This document shows positions 50,134 through 59,030 of a stretch of 64,000 nt of DNA, in pieces. Below the pieces are notes generated by a model. That model did not search any database, was not told the origin of the DNA, and saw only the letters and a program-made list of their open reading frames with translations. Positions within the stretch are counted from its first letter, which is position 1. Each line of letters starts with the position of its first letter. The stretch covers positions 372,001-436,000 of the forward strand of contig NZ_CM125436.1 of NCBI RefSeq assembly GCF_052072235.1, given 5' to 3'. The position numbers were made by a program, and so were the translations under genes. The DNA is from Brevibacillus_D fluminis_A (GTDB lineage: Bacteria; Bacillota; Bacilli; Brevibacillales; Brevibacillaceae).

Positions 50134-51288
50134 ATGCAAAAAATGATTTCCGCAGAACTCGGTGAGTGGGCGATTGCCCACCGCCGCTACTTGCACCAGC
50201 ATCCTGAATTGTCAGGTGAGGAATACCAGACCCATGCTTATATCAAACGGCATTTGGAAGAGCTGTCCATCGAGATTTTGGATTATCAGGCACCCAGCAT
50301 CGTCGGGTACCTCAAAGGGGCAGACGGCAGCAAAACCATCGCACTGCGCGCGGACATCGATGCGCTGCCTGTGATGGAAGAGGGCGACAAAAGCTATCTT
50401 TCCAAAGTGCCCGGCATCGCCCATGCGTGCGGACATGACGGACATACGGCCGTTTTGCTCGCCACAGCCAAGTGGCTGTCGGAGCATCGCAGCGAGGTAA
50501 AGCCGAATGTGGTCTTCCTTTTCCAATCGTCCGAAGAGCGGGAACCGAGCGGGGCGGAAGCGCTGGTTCAGCAGGGCGTGCTGGAGAACGTCGACGCGAT
50601 CTTTGGCATCCATCTGTGGCAACCGTTGGCAAAAGGGTTGATCGGGACATGCCACGGTCCGATGATGGGGGCTTGCGACGAATTCAAGATTACGATTGCA
50701 GGAAAAGGCGGGCATGGCGCGATGCCGCATGAGACGGTCGATCCGATTTTCATCGCCAGCCAGATCGTAAGCGGGCTGCAATCGATCGTCAGCCGCACGC
50801 TGAGCCCGCTGCAGTCGGCCGTCGTGACGGTCGGCAAGGTCGAGGCGGGCAGCACGTTCAACATCATCCCGAATGAAGCGGTGATGCTCGGGACGACGCG
50901 CAGCCTGACGGTGGAGACGCGCCAGCACATTTATGACCAGATGAAACGGATCGTGGAAGGAATTCCGGTGAGCTTTGGCGCGACCGGACAGATGGAGTAT
51001 TACTGGGGAACGCCGGCAGTGATCAATGATCGGACACAGAGCCGGTATGTGGAAGAGGTGGTCCGCGCAACGTTTGGCGATGCGGTCTATGCAGCCGATA
51101 TGGAGCCGACTTTGGCTGCGGAAGATTTCGCCCACTATTTGGTGAAATGCCCCGGCGCCTTTATTTTCGTCGGCATGGGTGGAGAAGCGAGTGCCTATCC
51201 GCATCATCATCCCCGCTTTGATATTGATGAAGACGTGATCCCGTCCGCCATCGAGCTGTTCATCCAGCTCGTCCTGCGGTTCGGCTGA
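50134..51288 (+). CDS. M20-family amidohydrolase (N-acyl-amino-acid/hippurate hydrolase type)
   Basis: 384-residue M20D peptidase-like amidohydrolase: HRRYLHQHPELSGEE (the opening family motif), ALRADIDALPV, HACGHDGHTA with two metal His and the intervening Cys, FQSSEE with Glu ligands, and the late HHHPRFDIDED motif. GGGAGG lies eight bases before ATG 50134. Family reaction: hydrolysis of N-acylated amino acids to acid plus amino acid using two metal ions. Positioned between transporter and dehydratase genes, consistent with releasing a free amino acid that the dehydratase or aminotransferase then degrades. Confidence 0.9.
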   Translation: MQKMISAELGEWAIAHRRYLHQHPELSGEEYQTHAYIKRHLEELSIEILDYQAPSIVGYLKGADGSKTIALRADIDALPVMEEGDKSYLSKVPGIAHACGHDGHTAVLLATAKWLSEHRSEVKPNVVFLFQSSEEREPSGAEALVQQGVLENVDAIFGIHLWQPLAKGLIGTCHGPMMGACDEFKITIAGKGGHGAMPHETVDPIFIASQIVSGLQSIVSRTLSPLQSAVVTVGKVEAGSTFNIIPNEAVMLGTTRSLTVETRQHIYDQMKRIVEGIPVSFGATGQMEYYWGTPAVINDRTQSRYVEEVVRATFGDAVYAADMEPTLAAEDFAHYLVKCPGAFIFVGMGGEASAYPHHHPRFDIDEDVIPSAIELFIQLVLRFG

Positions 51289-51326
51289 TCCGCTGTGACC
51301 AAAAATAGCTTCAGGAGGTACGAAAG

Positions 51327-52292
51327 ATGTTGAATGTTTCCATGCTTAGCGTACTGCAAGCGAAAAAGCGAATTGAACACGAAGTGCTGAAGACACCGCT
51401 GCTCCCGTCTCCCGTCTTGTCCGAACATGTCGGTGCAGATGTGTGGCTCAAGCTGGAGAATTTGCAGAAAACCGGATCGTTCAAGCTGCGGGGAGCGACG
51501 AACAAGATCGCTTCGTTGACGGAGGAGGAGCTTGCACGCGGCGTAATCACCGCATCGGCGGGAAACCATGCCCAAGGCGTGGCCTATGCTGCGAAGCGAA
51601 AAGGCGTGTCCGCCCTGATCGTCGTGCCCAAAACCGCCCCTGAGACGAAGCGCGCCGGCATTCAGCGGTACGGGGCAGAGCTGGTCGTGTTTGGCGACAA
51701 TTATGATGAAGCCGAGGCGCATGCGTACAAGCTGGCAGAGGAAACAGGCAGAACGTTCGTCCATGCCTTCGAGGATAACGAGATCATTTCCGGACAAGGA
51801 ACGGTCGCATTAGAAGCGCTGCTGGAAGAACCGGATTTCGACGCGATTGTTGTTCCTGCGGGAGGCGGCGGCCTGATTTGCGGCGTCGCAATCGCAGCGA
51901 AAGCGCTCAATCCGGCGATCGAGGTGATCGGCATCCAGACCCATGCCTCACCGCCGTGGTACTATTCGTTCAAAGAAGGCAAGCTGGCCGATGTCGAATA
52001 CAGCGACTCGCTCGCCGACGGCCTGCACGGCGGCATCTCCCAAGGCAATCTGGACTTGGCGCTGAAAATCGTCGATGACTTCATCCTCGTCGAAGAGGAG
52101 CAGGTCGCCCATGCGATGTACTGGCTGGCCAAAGAGCACCACTACATGGTCGAAGGCTCCGGCGCAGTCGGTATAGCTGCCCTGCTGCACGGGCACTTGC
52201 CGAAATTGAAAGGCAAAAAGGTGCTCACCATAGTCAGCGGAAGCAACGTCGACGCTGCCAAGCTTGGTAAAATCATTGGAAGCTATTCTTAA
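51327..52292 (+). CDS. Threonine-dehydratase-like PLP enzyme (serine/threonine or hydroxyaspartate ammonia-lyase)
   Basis: 321-residue fold-type II PLP enzyme without the C-terminal ACT regulatory domain, so catabolic rather than biosynthetic type. Schiff-base lysine in TGSFKLRGA (near residue 53), SAGNHAQGVA, glycine loop VPAGGGGLICG, and TIVSGSN at the cofactor nitrogen. AGGAGG lies eight bases before ATG 51327. Candidates in this family are threonine/serine dehydratase, threo-3-hydroxyaspartate ammonia-lyase and serine racemase. The context (OCD, aminotransferase, M20, YfcC) suggests catabolism of a modified or hydroxy amino acid. Confidence 0.9.
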   Translation: MLNVSMLSVLQAKKRIEHEVLKTPLLPSPVLSEHVGADVWLKLENLQKTGSFKLRGATNKIASLTEEELARGVITASAGNHAQGVAYAAKRKGVSALIVVPKTAPETKRAGIQRYGAELVVFGDNYDEAEAHAYKLAEETGRTFVHAFEDNEIISGQGTVALEALLEEPDFDAIVVPAGGGGLICGVAIAAKALNPAIEVIGIQTHASPPWYYSFKEGKLADVEYSDSLADGLHGGISQGNLDLALKIVDDFILVEEEQVAHAMYWLAKEHHYMVEGSGAVGIAALLHGHLPKLKGKKVLTIVSGSNVDAAKLGKIIGSYS

Positions 52293-52310
52293 TGCAATAG
52301 GCAATAAACG

Positions 52311-52343
52311 AAACCGTCAGGGGAATTTCCCGGGCGGTTTTTT
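52311..52343 (+). terminator. Terminator of the amino-acid catabolic operon
   Basis: AAACCG...CGGTTT stem with inner GGG/CCC pairs (52311-52340) and a six-T run. Confidence 0.8.
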
Positions 52344-52365
52344 CATTTATCCCCGACTACAGTGC

Positions 52366-52475
52366 AGGGATTTTTGAAAGAAAGCTCCACGGAAGCTGTT
52401 ACGATGCCTGCTGGGGGTCGTGGAGCCTGGTAGGCATCGTAAAGGCTTCCGTTCCGCTTTCTTTCAAAAATCCTT
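52366..52475. repeat. Long nested palindrome, about 110 bp
   Basis: Outer arms of 18 bp are perfect (52368-52385 with 52456-52473); inner arms of 18 bp pair with two mismatches (52391-52408 with 52433-52450); loop of 24 bases. GCTCCACG (52384-52391) can instead pair with CGTGGAGC (52419-52426), giving an alternative fold. No coding content. It is followed by a short T-containing segment but is far larger than a terminator. It could be a MITE-like repeat or a structured RNA. The 303-base gap holds this, the preceding terminator and the operator below. Confidence 0.7.
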
Positions 52476-52498
52476 ACACACTTTTCTTTTAGACACTC

Positions 52499-52514
52499 TT
52501 AAGCTTTCGGTAAG
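52499..52514 (+). promoter_or_regulatory. Possible OmpR-type operator before the secreted protein gene
   Basis: TTAAG-C-TTTCG-GTAAG: TAAG at 52500-52503 and 52511-52514, an 11-bp direct-repeat period suited to the OmpR-type regulator encoded at 56576. Weak evidence on its own. Confidence 0.35.
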
Positions 52515-52595
52515 ATTTGCTTCACAGACTCATAAGGACTGCCGGTTACGATGACATAGAACAAGAAAACAACCAAAAAACAAGGAGGCTTCACC

Positions 52596-53504
52596 ATGAA
52601 AAATCGAAAATTGTTGACCGCAGGATTGGGAGTTGGCATCAGCAGCATTGTGTTGCTCACGAGCGCTTACACCGTAATGGCAGATACATCTTCAGGCTAC
52701 GACCTCTATAAATCCGCAATCAAGCAAACACATGCTGCGAAAAGCATCACAGCGGATGTAAACGTCTCGCTGACCGATAACGGCAAAGAACTGCTGGCCG
52801 TGCAAGGAAAGGTGAAAAACGAGGAGGCTGCCAATCTCGGCAGCGGCAGCATGAACATCAAGGCGAACGGAGCTGCACACACGGTGCAATTTTACCGCCA
52901 GGCCGATCAGGTGGTGCTGAAAACGGATGACAGCGACAGCTACAAAGTGATCAAACCGGATGCAAACGAGCAGCACCAGTGGAAGCAGCATCATAACGCC
53001 AATGATGACGGAACCCATCCGGGCGCGGAGAAAGTCATCGATGCGCTGATGACCAATCTGCAAAATGACATCCAGGTTACACAGGCTTCTGGTGGCGGCC
53101 AAGAAGTTTCCCTGCATCTGACCCAACAGCAAATTTCGCCGGTCGTTCAGGCGCTCGCCTCGGTCGTTTTGCAACATGCAGCGAACCATCATGAGCTGGC
53201 AACCGATGGCGGCCAAGACGAACTGGAACGCCATGCTCCGCAATTCGCACAGGATTTGAAACCGGAATTGCCCAAGCTGACGCAAGACATTGTGGTGAAG
53301 CAAGTCGACGTGAAAGCGGAGATTACGCAGGACAACTATGTGGACCAGCAAGAAGCAACGCTCACGGTTTCGGGTAAAGACGACAGCGGTGCTTCCCATG
53401 AGATGGTGCTGACGGTTCATACGGATTTGTCGAACGTTGGAGATACAAAGGCAGATACGATTGATTTGACAGGGAAAAAAGTCGAAACGATCCAAAAACG
53501 CTAA
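52596..53504 (+). CDS. Secreted protein of unknown function
   Basis: 302 residues. Signal peptide (about 1-29, cleavage near VMA-DTSS), then a Lys/Asp/Gln/His-rich mature part beginning YDLYKSAIKQTHAAKSITADVNVS in two blocks. Alternating strand pattern with KSITADVNVSLTD and VQFYRQADQVVLK resembles outer-leaflet lipoprotein folds of the LppX/LolA-like type (a guess). There is no lipobox. AGGAGG lies seven bases before ATG 52596. It precedes a BcrA-like ABC transporter and its two-component genes, all on one strand, and may be an envelope stress component of that module. Confidence 0.75.
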   Translation: MKNRKLLTAGLGVGISSIVLLTSAYTVMADTSSGYDLYKSAIKQTHAAKSITADVNVSLTDNGKELLAVQGKVKNEEAANLGSGSMNIKANGAAHTVQFYRQADQVVLKTDDSDSYKVIKPDANEQHQWKQHHNANDDGTHPGAEKVIDALMTNLQNDIQVTQASGGGQEVSLHLTQQQISPVVQALASVVLQHAANHHELATDGGQDELERHAPQFAQDLKPELPKLTQDIVVKQVDVKAEITQDNYVDQQEATLTVSGKDDSGASHEMVLTVHTDLSNVGDTKADTIDLTGKKVETIQKR

Positions 53505-53599
53505 CAAGCACGACCACAAAATGGGGAGTGCAGATCGCCAGTACGCACGGCAAGGCGATCTGCGCCTCCATCATCGGTTGAACGGGAGGGAAAAACAGC

Positions 53600-54325
53600 A
53601 TGGAAGCCGTTTTGGAGGTAAAAGCTGTAACCAAGCGGTACCGATCGGACAGGGGCATTGACCGCGTGTCGTTTACCGTCTACAGCGGGGATATTTTTGG
53701 CCTGTTCGGCCCGAATGGGGCTGGCAAAACGACGTTGATCAAGAGCATCACCGGCTTGTGCCGGGCAGACGCGGGTCAAATCGCGATTTTTGGCCATAGC
53801 CTCACGGAGCAGTTCGAGCAAGCGATGGAGCGTGTCGGCTGCATCGTGGAAACCGGCATCTCGCACGATTATTTGACACCGTACCAAAACCTGCAGCTCG
53901 TGGCGCGCTATTATCCGGAAGTCACCCGGCAGCGGATCGACGAAGTTCTGGAGTTGGTCGGGTTGTCGATACACAAGCATGAAAAAGTCAAAGGCTTTTC
54001 CTCCGGGATGAAGCAGCGGGCGGCATTGGCGGCGGCGCTGTTGCCCAAACCGCGCCTGGTCATCCTTGATGAGCCGACGACGAGTCTCGATATCGAAGGA
54101 ATCCGCGATTTCCGCCTGATTGTCAATCGGTTGGCGCAAGAAGAGCAGACCACGTTTCTCATTTCCAGCCATTCGATCTATGAGATGGAGCGCATGTGCA
54201 ACCGGATCGGCATCATGTACGGCGGCGTGATGGTGAAAGAAGGTCTCGTCAGCGATCTTTTGGCCGACGGGCAGACTCTTGAGGATGTTTATTTGTCCCA
54301 GATCGACCAGGCAAAGGGGGCGTAA
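53600..54325 (+). CDS. ABC transporter ATP-binding protein (BcrA-like)
   Basis: 241-residue ATPase of the antimicrobial-peptide/bacitracin-type exporter family. Walker A GPNGAGKTT (about 38-46), signature FSSGMKQRAALAAAL, Walker B LVILDEPTTSLD, H-loop ISSHSIYEME. GGGAGG lies ten bases before ATG 53600. Immediately followed (five bases) by its permease, then a histidine kinase and response regulator: the layout of a peptide-antibiotic sensing and detoxification module. Confidence 0.92.
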   Translation: MEAVLEVKAVTKRYRSDRGIDRVSFTVYSGDIFGLFGPNGAGKTTLIKSITGLCRADAGQIAIFGHSLTEQFEQAMERVGCIVETGISHDYLTPYQNLQLVARYYPEVTRQRIDEVLELVGLSIHKHEKVKGFSSGMKQRAALAAALLPKPRLVILDEPTTSLDIEGIRDFRLIVNRLAQEEQTTFLISSHSIYEMERMCNRIGIMYGGVMVKEGLVSDLLADGQTLEDVYLSQIDQAKGA

Positions 54326-54330
54326 CGACG

Positions 54331-55080
54331 ATGGGAAAACTGTATGCAAGCGTCGTGAATGAAACGCAGAAAATGCTGGCGCAAAAAACGACCGTTGCTT
54401 TTTTGGCACTGACACTCCTGCTGCCGCTGGGTTCGGCGCTGCTCATCACGTTTGTGAAAACAAGCGCTGCGATTCAGATTATGGCCGGTTCCAATTTTGC
54501 CATGACGATGCTTTGGCTGTATGTATCGTTTTGCCTGCCCTTATTCGTATTGATGTTCGCAGCCAATCTGTTCGTCGGCGAGGCGGGCGACCGCTCCTTG
54601 CGTCTGGCCTTGCTGCGCCCTGTGTCGCGTCTGAAAGTGTTTTTGGCCAAATTGACGGCGCAAAGCCTGTTCATCATGGCAGGACTTGCCCTGATGTATC
54701 TTGCTTCCGTTCTTTTTGGAGGGTTTTTGCTGCATGAGTGGAATATCGATGAGTGGCTGCCGATTTTGGGCGCATACAGCTTGGCAGCGGTACCGATGAT
54801 CGTCTTGGGCGCATCTGCAGCATGCGTTGGACAGTTGTTCCGCAGCGTGGGCGGCGCGCTGGTTTTTGGCCTTTTCGCTTATGGCACAGCCAAAATCATC
54901 CCCTATCTGTCGCCTGCCATCGGAAAGGTGTTGTTCACGAACTATACGGATTGGTACACGTTATGGCTGGGAGGAACAGCTACAGCTGGACGCTTGCTGA
55001 TGATCGCAGTAATTTTGCTTTCTTCTGCGGTGCTGTTCGTTTCGGGCGGCTATTACCTCTTTGAGAAAAAAGAACTGTAA
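54331..55080 (+). CDS. ABC transporter permease (BcrB/ABC-2 like)
   Basis: 249-residue membrane protein with six hydrophobic segments. N-terminal ASVVNETQKMLAQKTTVAFLAL before TM1 (split over the membrane interface), GEAGDRSLRLALLRPVSRLKVFLAKL as the coupling loop typical of ABC-2 permeases. Partner of the ATPase five bases upstream; the kinase gene begins 13 bases after its stop. Probably exports or displaces a membrane-active compound. Confidence 0.87.
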   Translation: MGKLYASVVNETQKMLAQKTTVAFLALTLLLPLGSALLITFVKTSAAIQIMAGSNFAMTMLWLYVSFCLPLFVLMFAANLFVGEAGDRSLRLALLRPVSRLKVFLAKLTAQSLFIMAGLALMYLASVLFGGFLLHEWNIDEWLPILGAYSLAAVPMIVLGASAACVGQLFRSVGGALVFGLFAYGTAKIIPYLSPAIGKVLFTNYTDWYTLWLGGTATAGRLLMIAVILLSSAVLFVSGGYYLFEKKEL

Positions 55081-55093
55081 ACGAGGGATTCGC

Positions 55094-56569
55094 ATGTCAA
55101 TCCGGGTCAGATTGCTGTTATCGTATATCGCGATGCTGGTGGTGCCGATTTTTTTCTTCATCGTGGCCGTCTTTTTCATCGTGCTCGCTTTTTTGGGCGA
55201 TATCAAAAGCGCGAAAGAGTTTTATCAGATCGATTTTGGCAATCATGAATCGTTTTCGCGCGTTGTCGCCGGCGATGAACAAATTTTGACGGAGCTGGTG
55301 GGGATCGCCAAGTATGCGCCGCAAACATTTGCGGATCAGCAGTTTCTGCGCGATCGGGATCAGGAGCTGAATGCGATCAAATCCGGACTTGTCATTCGCA
55401 GCGGCAATGAATTTACGTATGTGTCGCCAACGCTGAATTCCCCGGAACTGCTCGCCCAGCTGCCCGGGTACGGAAGCAGCTCCATGATGCATAAAAATGA
55501 CGATCTGACATTGAACCAAGATTCGTATACGTATCAGAAGCGAGATGTGCTGGTGAACGGGAAGGAACAGGTGAGCGTGTTCGTCCTGAAAAATTCCGGC
55601 CACTTCCAGCAGCTGGCCCACCGGTTTTTCCCGCTGATTTTCATCTCGCTTCTGGTCGCTCTGGCGTTGACCAACGGTTTGCTGACCTACTGGGTATCGC
55701 GCAGCATCCTGCGTCCGCTAGGCGCGCTGAAGCAGGCTACCGAGCAGATCAAGGAAGGCAATCTCAGCTTCAAGCTGGTGCCGCAAACGAAGGATGAAAT
55801 CGGAGCGTTGAGCGTGGCGTTCGATGAGATGCGCGGAAAGCTGAAGGAATCGATCGAGCTGCAGTTGCAGTACGAGGAGAATCGCAAGGAGCTGATCTCC
55901 AATATTTCGCATGACCTGAAGACGCCGATCACCGCGATCAAAGGGTATGTCGAAGGCATCAAGGATGGCGTCGCCAACACGCCGGAAAAGCTGGACAAAT
56001 ACTTGACGATCATCGAAAGCAAGGCGACGGCGATGGACCAGCTGATCGAGGAGCTGTTTTTGTTCTCCAAGCTCGATTTGAAGCGGCTGCCGTTTACCTT
56101 TGAACAGGTTGATCTCAATGAGTATTTGCAAGATTGCACGGAGGAGCTGCAGCTGGAGCTTGAAAAGCGCGGCATCGCCGTCACTTTCCAGCCGTCGGCA
56201 AAAAGCCCGCTGTTGTGTACGGTGGACCGCGACAAGCTGAAGCGCGTCATCACCAACATCGTGGGGAACAGCGTGAAATACATGGATCGCGAGTATGGAA
56301 GGATCACGCTTGCCGTGCAGGATGAACAAGAAATGGTGCAGGTGCAGATCGGCGACGACGGGCCAGGCATCAGCGCGGAGGCACTTCCCTTCATTTTTGA
56401 ACGGTTTTACCGCGCCGACCAGTCGCGCAATACGAGCACCGGCGGAAGCGGGTTGGGTCTCGCAATCGCCAAGCAAATCATCGAAGAGCATGGCGGCCGC
56501 ATCTGGGCCGAAAGCGGGCCGAAGCGCGGCACTCGCATTTCCTTTACATTGCGCAAAGCGGAGGGGTGA
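55094..56569 (+). CDS. Sensor histidine kinase
   Basis: 491 residues: TM1 (about 8-34), extracellular domain of about 140 residues (36-176), TM2 (178-200), HAMP (201-253), HisKA with H273 in SHDLKTPITAIKG, HATPase_c (about 380-488, NSVKYMD, DDGPGI, GGSGLGLAIAKQ). ATG 55094 follows GAGGG by six bases; the earlier in-frame start at 55061 overlaps the permease gene. Works with the response regulator six bases downstream, likely controlling the secreted protein and ABC genes upstream. Confidence 0.92.
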   Translation: MSIRVRLLLSYIAMLVVPIFFFIVAVFFIVLAFLGDIKSAKEFYQIDFGNHESFSRVVAGDEQILTELVGIAKYAPQTFADQQFLRDRDQELNAIKSGLVIRSGNEFTYVSPTLNSPELLAQLPGYGSSSMMHKNDDLTLNQDSYTYQKRDVLVNGKEQVSVFVLKNSGHFQQLAHRFFPLIFISLLVALALTNGLLTYWVSRSILRPLGALKQATEQIKEGNLSFKLVPQTKDEIGALSVAFDEMRGKLKESIELQLQYEENRKELISNISHDLKTPITAIKGYVEGIKDGVANTPEKLDKYLTIIESKATAMDQLIEELFLFSKLDLKRLPFTFEQVDLNEYLQDCTEELQLELEKRGIAVTFQPSAKSPLLCTVDRDKLKRVITNIVGNSVKYMDREYGRITLAVQDEQEMVQVQIGDDGPGISAEALPFIFERFYRADQSRNTSTGGSGLGLAIAKQIIEEHGGRIWAESGPKRGTRISFTLRKAEG

Positions 56570-56575
56570 CCATAC

Positions 56576-57265
56576 GTGAAAAGAATTTTGATCGTCGAAG
56601 ATGAAGCAAGCATTGCGGAGCTGCAGCGCGATTACCTGGAAATCAGCGGCTATCGCGTCGATTTGGAAAACACGGGAAATAGCGGCTTGGAGAGGGCGTT
56701 GGCCGATGACTACGACCTGTTGATTCTGGACGTCATGCTGCCAGAGGTGGATGGCTTCGAGATCTGCAAGCAGGTGCGCAGCAAAAAAGACATCCCGATC
56801 CTGATGGTATCGGCCAAAAAAGAAGACATCGACAAAATTCGCGGCCTTGGCTTGGGCGCGGATGATTACATCAGCAAGCCGTTTAGCCCAAGTGAACTGG
56901 TGGCGCGGGTGAAAGCGCATCTCGCTCGCTATGAGCGGCTGATCGGCGGACAGACGGTGAAAAAGGAAGAAATCTCGATTCGCGGGCTCACGATCGACAA
57001 AGCGTCACGCAGGGTGTTCGTGAACGGGAAAGAAGGAAGCTTCACGACCAAGGAATTTGATTTGCTGGTGTTTCTGGCGAGCAATCCGAACATCGTTTTC
57101 AGCAAGGAGCATCTGTTTGAACGCATTTGGGGAATGGACTCGATGGGCGATGTGACTACCGTGACCGTCTTCATCCGCAAGCTGCGCGAAAAAATCGAAA
57201 GCGATCCGTCCAACCCGCAGTATATTGAAACCATTTGGGGTGCGGGGTACCGGTTTAACGTATAA
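56576..57265 (+). CDS. OmpR-family response regulator
   Basis: 229 residues: receiver with EDE acids, D52 (LLILDVMLPEVDG), VSAK and SKPFS; winged helix (about 130-228, FTTKEFDLLVFLASNPNIVFSKEHLFERIWG in two helices, and TVTVFIRKLREKIE). GTG 56576 follows GAGGGGTGA by six bases. Last gene of the five-gene secreted protein/ABC/two-component run and ends at a terminator. Confidence 0.93.
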   Translation: MKRILIVEDEASIAELQRDYLEISGYRVDLENTGNSGLERALADDYDLLILDVMLPEVDGFEICKQVRSKKDIPILMVSAKKEDIDKIRGLGLGADDYISKPFSPSELVARVKAHLARYERLIGGQTVKKEEISIRGLTIDKASRRVFVNGKEGSFTTKEFDLLVFLASNPNIVFSKEHLFERIWGMDSMGDVTTVTVFIRKLREKIESDPSNPQYIETIWGAGYRFNV

Positions 57266-57273
57266 ATGAAAAA

Positions 57274-57318
57274 AGCACCCGGGAAGCGTGTTTTTCCGAC
57301 GGGTGCTCCTTGTTTTTT
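57274..57318 (+). terminator. Terminator of the ABC/two-component operon
   Basis: AGCACCC (57274-57280) pairs with GGGTGCT (57301-57307), with additional inner pairing; T-rich run to 57320. Confidence 0.7.
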
Positions 57319-57348
57319 TTGCGTACGCCAGAGGGAATAGCTGATGCA

Positions 57349-57951
57349 TCAAGACTGATTGGCTACGCTGGCGGAGTCGATCAGCTTTTCCACGATGGCA
57401 GGCAGCAGGGTGATCGCGGTGCTGTCTGTTCCGTACGTTTGGCTGTCGGCATAGGTGCCTTCCATCAGCAAGATCAGCGTGTACGCCAGCTCGCACGGAT
57501 TGGTTGCCCCGAGTGCGGTGGCGATTTCGGCGAATTTCTCGTACAGCTCTTTTTGATGCGCGCAGACCAGCTGGCGTGCAGGATGATTTTTATCAGGGAA
57601 CTCGACGGCGACGTTCAGAAAGCAGCAGCCGCGAAACTCTTCCGCAGACGCTTTCGCTGCCAGATCCCGAAAAAACTGCAGGAGCTGCTGGCGGGGCTCA
57701 CCGGGATGCTTCGCCATGCTCGCTTCCCATTCGTCGCGAAAGGCGGCCTGCTTTCGCTCCAGATAGGCCAGCACCAGATCGGTTTTCGAGGAAAACTGGC
57801 GGTACACGCTCATTTTGTTGAGTCCGGCCTGCTCCACAATCGCATCGACGCTCACCGCGTGTACGCCTTCCCGGTAGAAAAGCTCGTCGGCGGCATTCAG
57901 GATGATTTCCTGTGCCTCGGCGCGGGGGACACGATTTTTTTTAGTCGTCAT
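57349..57951 (-). CDS. TetR-family regulator
   Basis: 200 residues from ATG 57951 (GGAGTG seven bases upstream; a GTG at 57960 is possible). N-terminal HTH (about 8-55: IILNAADELFYREGVHAVSVDAIVEQAG then LNKMSVYRQFSSKTDLV) and a C-terminal ligand domain containing EEFRGCCFLNVAVEFPD with a Cys-Cys pair. It lies 18 bases behind the luciferase-like gene, in one operon with two operator-like sites at the promoter, so it is expected to repress its own operon. The adjacent cysteines could sense electrophiles (speculative). Confidence 0.9.
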   Translation of the reverse strand: MTTKKNRVPRAEAQEIILNAADELFYREGVHAVSVDAIVEQAGLNKMSVYRQFSSKTDLVLAYLERKQAAFRDEWEASMAKHPGEPRQQLLQFFRDLAAKASAEEFRGCCFLNVAVEFPDKNHPARQLVCAHQKELYEKFAEIATALGATNPCELAYTLILLMEGTYADSQTYGTDSTAITLLPAIVEKLIDSASVANQS

Positions 57952-57969
57952 TGCCTTCACTCCAGATGA

Positions 57970-58992
57970 TTATGAATTCCACACGTCCGCTACGATTTCG
58001 TACGAGCGGAGGCGTTCCGCGTGGTCATATATATTGGAGGTTATCATAAATTCGTCGGCTTGTGTTGCATCCAGCAATGATTGCAGCCCTTTTTTGACCG
58101 TTTCCGGGCTGCCGATAACAGACGAGCGCAGCTGCGCGTTCAGCGTCAGCTTTTCAAAATCGGTCCACAGCTCCTCGATGTTGTCGACAGGCGGCTGAAT
58201 CGGCTTCAAATCGCCCCGGATGAGGTTAAGGAACGTCAAATAGAGGGAGCTGGCCAAATAGTTGGCACGCTCGTCCGTATCGGCGGCGACCACGTTGACC
58301 CCAAGCATGGCATACGGCTCATTCAGCACCTCGGATGGGCGGAACGAATTACGGTACGTATGCATCGCGGTTTGCATATAGTTTGGCGAAAAATGGCCGG
58401 CGAAAGCGAAGGGCAGCCCGAGCTGTCCGGCCAGCCTTGCGCTGAAATCGCTGGAGCCGAGCAGCCAGATCGGGATGTCCAGCCCTTCGCCAGGGATCGC
58501 GCGTACGCCTTTTGCAGGCTCATCTTCCGAGCGTGGACGCAAATAGTCGCGCAGCTCCTCCAACAGCTCGGGGAAATCGTCGCCCGTGCTTCTCAAATCG
58601 CGTCGCAGCGCACGCATTGTCCGCTGATCGGAGCCTGGCGCGCGGCCCAGCCCCAGATCGATGCGTCCCGGATAGAGAGAGGCCAGCGTGCCGAATTGCT
58701 CCGCGATGACCAGCGGGGCATGGTTCGGCAGCATGATGCCGCCTGAACCGACGCGCATCGTCTTGGTGCCGCCTGCGATATGTCCGATAAGCACCGAGGT
58801 TGCGGAGCTGGCGACGCTCGGCATGCTGTGGTGCTCCGCCAGCCAGTAGCGGTGAAAGCCCCAGTTTTCGACGTGCTGGGCCAAATCGAGGCTGTTGCGG
58901 TATGAATCGGCTGCTGTGCCGCCTTGGACGATCGGGGAGAGATCGAGGACGGAGCGCTTGATGTCGCGAAGAAGTTTCGTGCTTTCAGACAT
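57970..58992 (-). CDS. LLM-class flavin-dependent oxidoreductase
   Basis: 340-residue bacterial-luciferase-like flavoprotein, single-subunit type. LSPIVQGG near the start, HRYWLAEHHSMPSVAS, GIMLPNHAPLVIAEQFGTLASLYPGRIDLGLGRAPG (motif spread over residues 85-125), and C-terminal GSPETVKKGLQSLLDAT. ATG 58992 follows AAAGGAGA about ten bases upstream; a longer frame to 59019 has no ribosome binding site. These enzymes oxidise small organic molecules with reduced flavin and O2. Co-transcribed with a TetR regulator, suggesting an inducible detoxification enzyme. Confidence 0.9.
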   Translation of the reverse strand: MSESTKLLRDIKRSVLDLSPIVQGGTAADSYRNSLDLAQHVENWGFHRYWLAEHHSMPSVASSATSVLIGHIAGGTKTMRVGSGGIMLPNHAPLVIAEQFGTLASLYPGRIDLGLGRAPGSDQRTMRALRRDLRSTGDDFPELLEELRDYLRPRSEDEPAKGVRAIPGEGLDIPIWLLGSSDFSARLAGQLGLPFAFAGHFSPNYMQTAMHTYRNSFRPSEVLNEPYAMLGVNVVAADTDERANYLASSLYLTFLNLIRGDLKPIQPPVDNIEELWTDFEKLTLNAQLRSSVIGSPETVKKGLQSLLDATQADEFMITSNIYDHAERLRSYEIVADVWNS

Positions 58993-59030
58993 GGTGAAAA
59001 GTCTCCTTTGCCAGTGCATTTATGATTTTG

